From Candidatus Altimarinota bacterium (GTDB taxonomy: Bacteria > Patescibacteriota > Gracilibacteria > UBA4473): 13,698 bases of DNA. The notes beneath the pieces were generated by a model, which was given only the letters and a program-made list of their open reading frames with translations, was not told where the DNA came from and did no database searches. The stretch spans positions 1 to 13,698 of the forward strand of contig JAGYLK010000150.1 of assembly GCA_018401175.1 (NCBI GenBank), written 5' to 3'. Position 1 is the first letter of the stretch. Every line of letters begins with the position of its first letter. Below are positions 12,980 to 13,698 of the stretch, piece by piece. Position numbers and translations under genes: made by a program.

Positions 12980-13698
12980 ATGAGCAACCCCGAAAACAAT
13001 TTCCAGTTTGATGCAAAAAAAATCCCCTCAGATCCGGGGTGTTATATTTTTCGTGGAGAAAAAAATGAAATATTGTATGTAGGAAAGGCAAAGAACCTAC
13101 GGAAACGGGTAAAGTCGTATTTTCAAAAAACTGAAAAATCGCCCAAAACAACCGCTCTTGTGAAAAAAATCACACAGATTGAGACACGAATTGTAACGAG
13201 TGAAATGGAAGCCTTCATTCTCGAAAATAATCTTATCAAGAAACATCAACCAAAATATAATATTCTTCTTCGAGATGATAAAAACTTCCTCTATTTACGC
13301 ATTACAAATGAATATTTCCCCCGAATTGAAATAACACGCAGAATTGTGCGTGACGGAAGTACTTATATTGGACCACACACCAGTGCAAAAAAATTTCGCA
13401 GCATGATCGCGTTTTGTCAGAAGATTTTCAAAATTCGTACTTGTAAACTGGAATTTGAAGAAACAAAAGTCATAAAAAATCCAGAAGCACGAAAACTTCC
13501 GTGTCTTGATTTTCATATTCAGAAATGCTCCGCTCCCTGCTCAGGAGAAATATCCAAAGAGGAATACCAAGCAGACGTAGAACGAATGAAGAAATTTTTA
13601 AAAGGAGACACGAAGGACGTTATTGAGCATCTGAAAAAAAACATGATGCGCCTCGCCACAGAGAAAAAATTTGAAGCAGCCGCCAAAACAAGAGACCT
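12980..13698 (+). CDS. uvrC: Excinuclease ABC subunit C (5' part, cut by window edge)
   Basis: UvrC makes both incisions around a lesion in UvrABC nucleotide excision repair. From the ATG at 12980 about 239 codons are present and the frame is still open at the window end. Seen: the N-terminal GIY-YIG nuclease domain with CYIFRGEKNEILYVGKAKNL (residues about 21-40), RKRVKSYF, the Glu in EMEAFILENNLIKKHQPKYNILL, RDDKNFLYLRIT and YIGPHTSAK. The CLDFHIQKCSAPCSG cysteine region follows, then the start of the UVR (UvrB-binding) motif at EKKFEAAAKTRD. The C-terminal RNase H-like and HhH parts lie outside the window. A fair SD-like TAGGA sits 5 nt before the ATG. Confidence 0.96.
   Translation, partial: MSNPENNFQFDAKKIPSDPGCYIFRGEKNEILYVGKAKNLRKRVKSYFQKTEKSPKTTALVKKITQIETRIVTSEMEAFILENNLIKKHQPKYNILLRDDKNFLYLRITNEYFPRIEITRRIVRDGSTYIGPHTSAKKFRSMIAFCQKIFKIRTCKLEFEETKVIKNPEARKLPCLDFHIQKCSAPCSGEISKEEYQADVERMKKFLKGDTKDVIEHLKKNMMRLATEKKFEAAAKTRD

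Overview
The window reads as chromosomal DNA from a bacterium using the standard code. Long housekeeping frames (topA, cysS, tsaD, uvrC) are open with TGA as stop, and both clear TGA stops sit in ATGA overlaps, which argues against the TGA=Gly code of Gracilibacteria/SR1. Small intergenic gaps, start codons mostly without a Shine-Dalgarno site, a short secreted protein of a type I associate with Candidate Phyla Radiation genomes, a DUF5320/DUF134 pair and short palindromic and heptameric repeats suggest a Patescibacteria (CPR) lineage, perhaps Peregrinibacteria-like. That placement is inference; there is no rRNA or taxonomic marker alignment here.

Layout. (1) 1-131: tail of an unidentified gene and a strong terminator-like palindrome. 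(2) 188-1318, minus: tsaD (tRNA t6A synthesis), carrying a perfect palindromic element and a heptamer repeat inside its coding sequence. (3) 1505-4374, plus: topA followed, with an ATGA overlap, by a SanA/YdcF-like DUF218 membrane protein. (4) 4458-5738: an AT-rich CNNM/CorC-type transporter-like membrane protein. (5) 5738-6526: an unusual small locus. A promoter and tRNA-like leader with an abnormal anticodon arm precede a small GIY-YIG nuclease gene. Next comes an intact CAU-anticodon tRNA driven by a diverged copy of the same promoter, then a second partial copy of the abnormal tRNA-like element. (6) 6527-7038: DUF5320 and DUF134 genes behind a good sigma-70 promoter. (7) 7098-9656: a secreted two-domain protein and a COG2509-type FAD dehydrogenase. 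(8) 9657-9814: convergent, highly structured intergenic region. (9) 12952-9815, minus: DUF5665 membrane protein, YggT, cysS (tightly packed, two of them overlapping ATGA-style), then dacA after a 165-bp spacer. (10) 12980 to end, plus: the 5' part of uvrC, divergent from DUF5665.

Most of the window is core information processing (t6A, supercoiling, Cys-tRNA charging, excision repair) and envelope functions (DacA, DUF218, CNNM, YggT, DUF5665, secreted protein). The item most worth a second look is region 5. There a GIY-YIG gene appears to be expressed from a duplicated tRNA promoter with a tRNA-like 5' leader. Its 7-bp anticodon-position stem is kept by wobble changes in a second copy, which suggests a tRNA-derived mobile or homing cassette.
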